NCBI RefSeq assembly: GCF_029223485.1
Contig: NZ_JARHTP010000014.1
Span: forward strand, 186,001-250,000
Reading direction: 5' to 3'
DNA length: 64,000 nt
Source: Streptomyces coacervatus
GTDB lineage: Bacteria; Actinomycetota; Actinomycetes; Streptomycetales; Streptomycetaceae
Position 1 is the stretch's first letter. Each line of letters begins with the position of its first letter. Made by a program: the position numbers and the translations under genes. Below the pieces are notes generated by a model that saw only the letters and a list, made by a program, of their open reading frames with translations, had not been told where the DNA came from and ran no database searches. This document shows positions 63,200-64,000 of this stretch, in pieces.

Positions 63200-63897
63200 C
63201 CGCCGGCCAGTACGGCCCGACACAGCCCATCTTCGAACCGGACTTGTTCCGCGGCGGCTCCCATGTGCCATTGATCTCGCCATGGCTGCAGCCGCACGAG
63301 CGACTGCTCGGGATCGTAAAGGTGACGCTGAGCGATGTGATCCGCCCCTCCCTGCCCCGCAAGTTGCGGACCGGCCAGTCGACGGGCGTGCTGGGCGCGG
63401 TGGATGGCGCCACCGAAGCTGTCGCCTCGGTCGCGGACGCCTTCGACATGTTCGACTTCGGCATCATCCGCAGGATCCGCCGCATCGTGCGCGGGGCCGG
63501 TCTCAAGGGCGGATGGCAGAGCGTGGCCGGCCAGTTCGTGATCGCTGTGCGCACCGGACCCGACCCCTCGCGCAGCGGCTACGACAACGACGAAGTGCTG
63601 ATGGTCTTCACCGACCGCAGGATCCTTCTGATGTGCACGGTCTCCATCAGGAACAAGAAGGTTCCCCTGTTCGGTAAGGTCCCGCCCGGCGAGAAGGTGA
63701 GCAGGAGGGAGGCCCGGTGTCTGGGCGAGCTCCTGCCAGGACAGCTCCGGAGCGTCGCCATCCGGCACAATTGGCTCTCGAACCGCGTGGACCTGCACTT
63801 CGCCGACGGCTCCCTGGCTGCGCTTGAGCTGTACGAGAAGGATGCCCGGGCTCTGGAGGCGCTGAGTCAGGGGATCGTCCCACCTCCGCGGCCCTGA
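63196..63897 (+). CDS. Hypothetical protein, possibly PH-like, in the ESX operon
   Basis: A 233-residue protein without signal peptide or TM. The blocks EVLMVFTDRRILLMCTVSIRNK, LRSVAIRHNWLSNRVDLHFADGSLAALELYEKDA are typical of bacterial PH-like (GRAM/bPH) domains with alternating strands and a final helix. A Gly/Ala-rich middle separates this from the N-terminus. It overlaps the WXG100-domain gene before it (ATGA) and is likely a cytoplasmic accessory or immunity-type factor. No definite function. The 103 bases after its stop contain no start I can place, although one frame is open to the end of the window. Confidence 0.68.
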   Translation: MTAGQYGPTQPIFEPDLFRGGSHVPLISPWLQPHERLLGIVKVTLSDVIRPSLPRKLRTGQSTGVLGAVDGATEAVASVADAFDMFDFGIIRRIRRIVRGAGLKGGWQSVAGQFVIAVRTGPDPSRSGYDNDEVLMVFTDRRILLMCTVSIRNKKVPLFGKVPPGEKVSRREARCLGELLPGQLRSVAIRHNWLSNRVDLHFADGSLAALELYEKDARALEALSQGIVPPPRP

Positions 63898-64000
63898 CCT
63901 GACGCGCCAGCAGAAACGGCGCGCCTTTGAACCGCTGCACAAGCCGGCTTGGCCGAGCGAGGAGAAGCTCGGGAACCCGGATGCGGAATGGCAGAACAGC

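Noticed and set aside
63898..64000. Start of another gene at the right edge
   Set aside because: One frame is open to the end, but no ATG/GTG/TTG with a ribosome site could be placed, so no gene is called.

Overview
This is a chromosomal window from a Streptomyces-type actinomycete. The evidence is very high GC with G/C-rich third codon positions, GTG starts and four-base ATGA overlaps, an actinobacterial type VII (ESX) secretion locus, and the conserved blocks dxr-rseP-ispG and rimP-nusA-rnpM-infB-(DUF503)-rbfA-truB-ribF. No tRNA, rRNA, CRISPR array or intact insertion sequence was seen.

Layout. (1) 1-6.6 kb is a plant-polysaccharide block: the 3' end of a GH95 alpha-L-fucosidase gene, two secreted GH12 endoglucanase/xyloglucanases, a cytoplasmic GH31 alpha-xylosidase-like enzyme and a LacI-family repressor with two operators in the divergent promoter. 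The set suggests xyloglucan use. A secreted chorismate mutase gene lies inside it. (2) 6.7-18.3 kb holds an acyl-CoA dehydrogenase, MEP-pathway dxr and ispG around a site-2 protease, a GH29-like secreted glycosidase, two GNAT acetyltransferases and proS. (3) 18.4-21.3 kb is a compact electron-transfer operon: a Ser-rich exported protein, ApbE flavin transferase, a ferric-reductase-like membrane protein, a shortened NuoF-like protein and a small ferredoxin. (4) 21.3-26.6 kb holds an Lrp/AsnC regulator divergent from an M20 peptidase / DUF3311 / SSS symporter / amidohydrolase operon. (5) 26.6-28.6 kb has three minus-strand genes (APH-fold protein, ferritin-like DUF4439 protein, lipoprotein). (6) 28.8-41.2 kb is the translation/transcription operon, then a 1249-residue trypsin-like/STAND NTPase protein, then ribF. 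(7) 41.3-63.9 kb is an ESX locus: an EspI-like ATPase, a conserved ESX protein, EccE, EccB, two WXG100 proteins, three mycosin-type proteases, further WXG100-like proteins, decayed fragments, and a minus-strand cassette that looks like a type VII effector with a papain-like amidase domain, its WXG100-like partner and a candidate membrane immunity protein. EccC and EccD are not in the window.

Most notable signals. The ApbE operon lacks a recognisable FMN-binding carrier domain, yet its first protein ends in a motif resembling a flavinylation site, and the NuoF-like subunit has lost its middle. The truB-ribF gap carries a trypsin-STAND protein whose protease serine is replaced by alanine and whose coding sequence contains in-frame copies of two different interspersed repeats. 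A roughly 120-bp repeat occurs at least eight times at gene borders. The distal ESX region carries three mycosins, a detached mycosin membrane tail, truncated WXG100-like genes and two IS5-like transposase remnants flanking the effector cassette.
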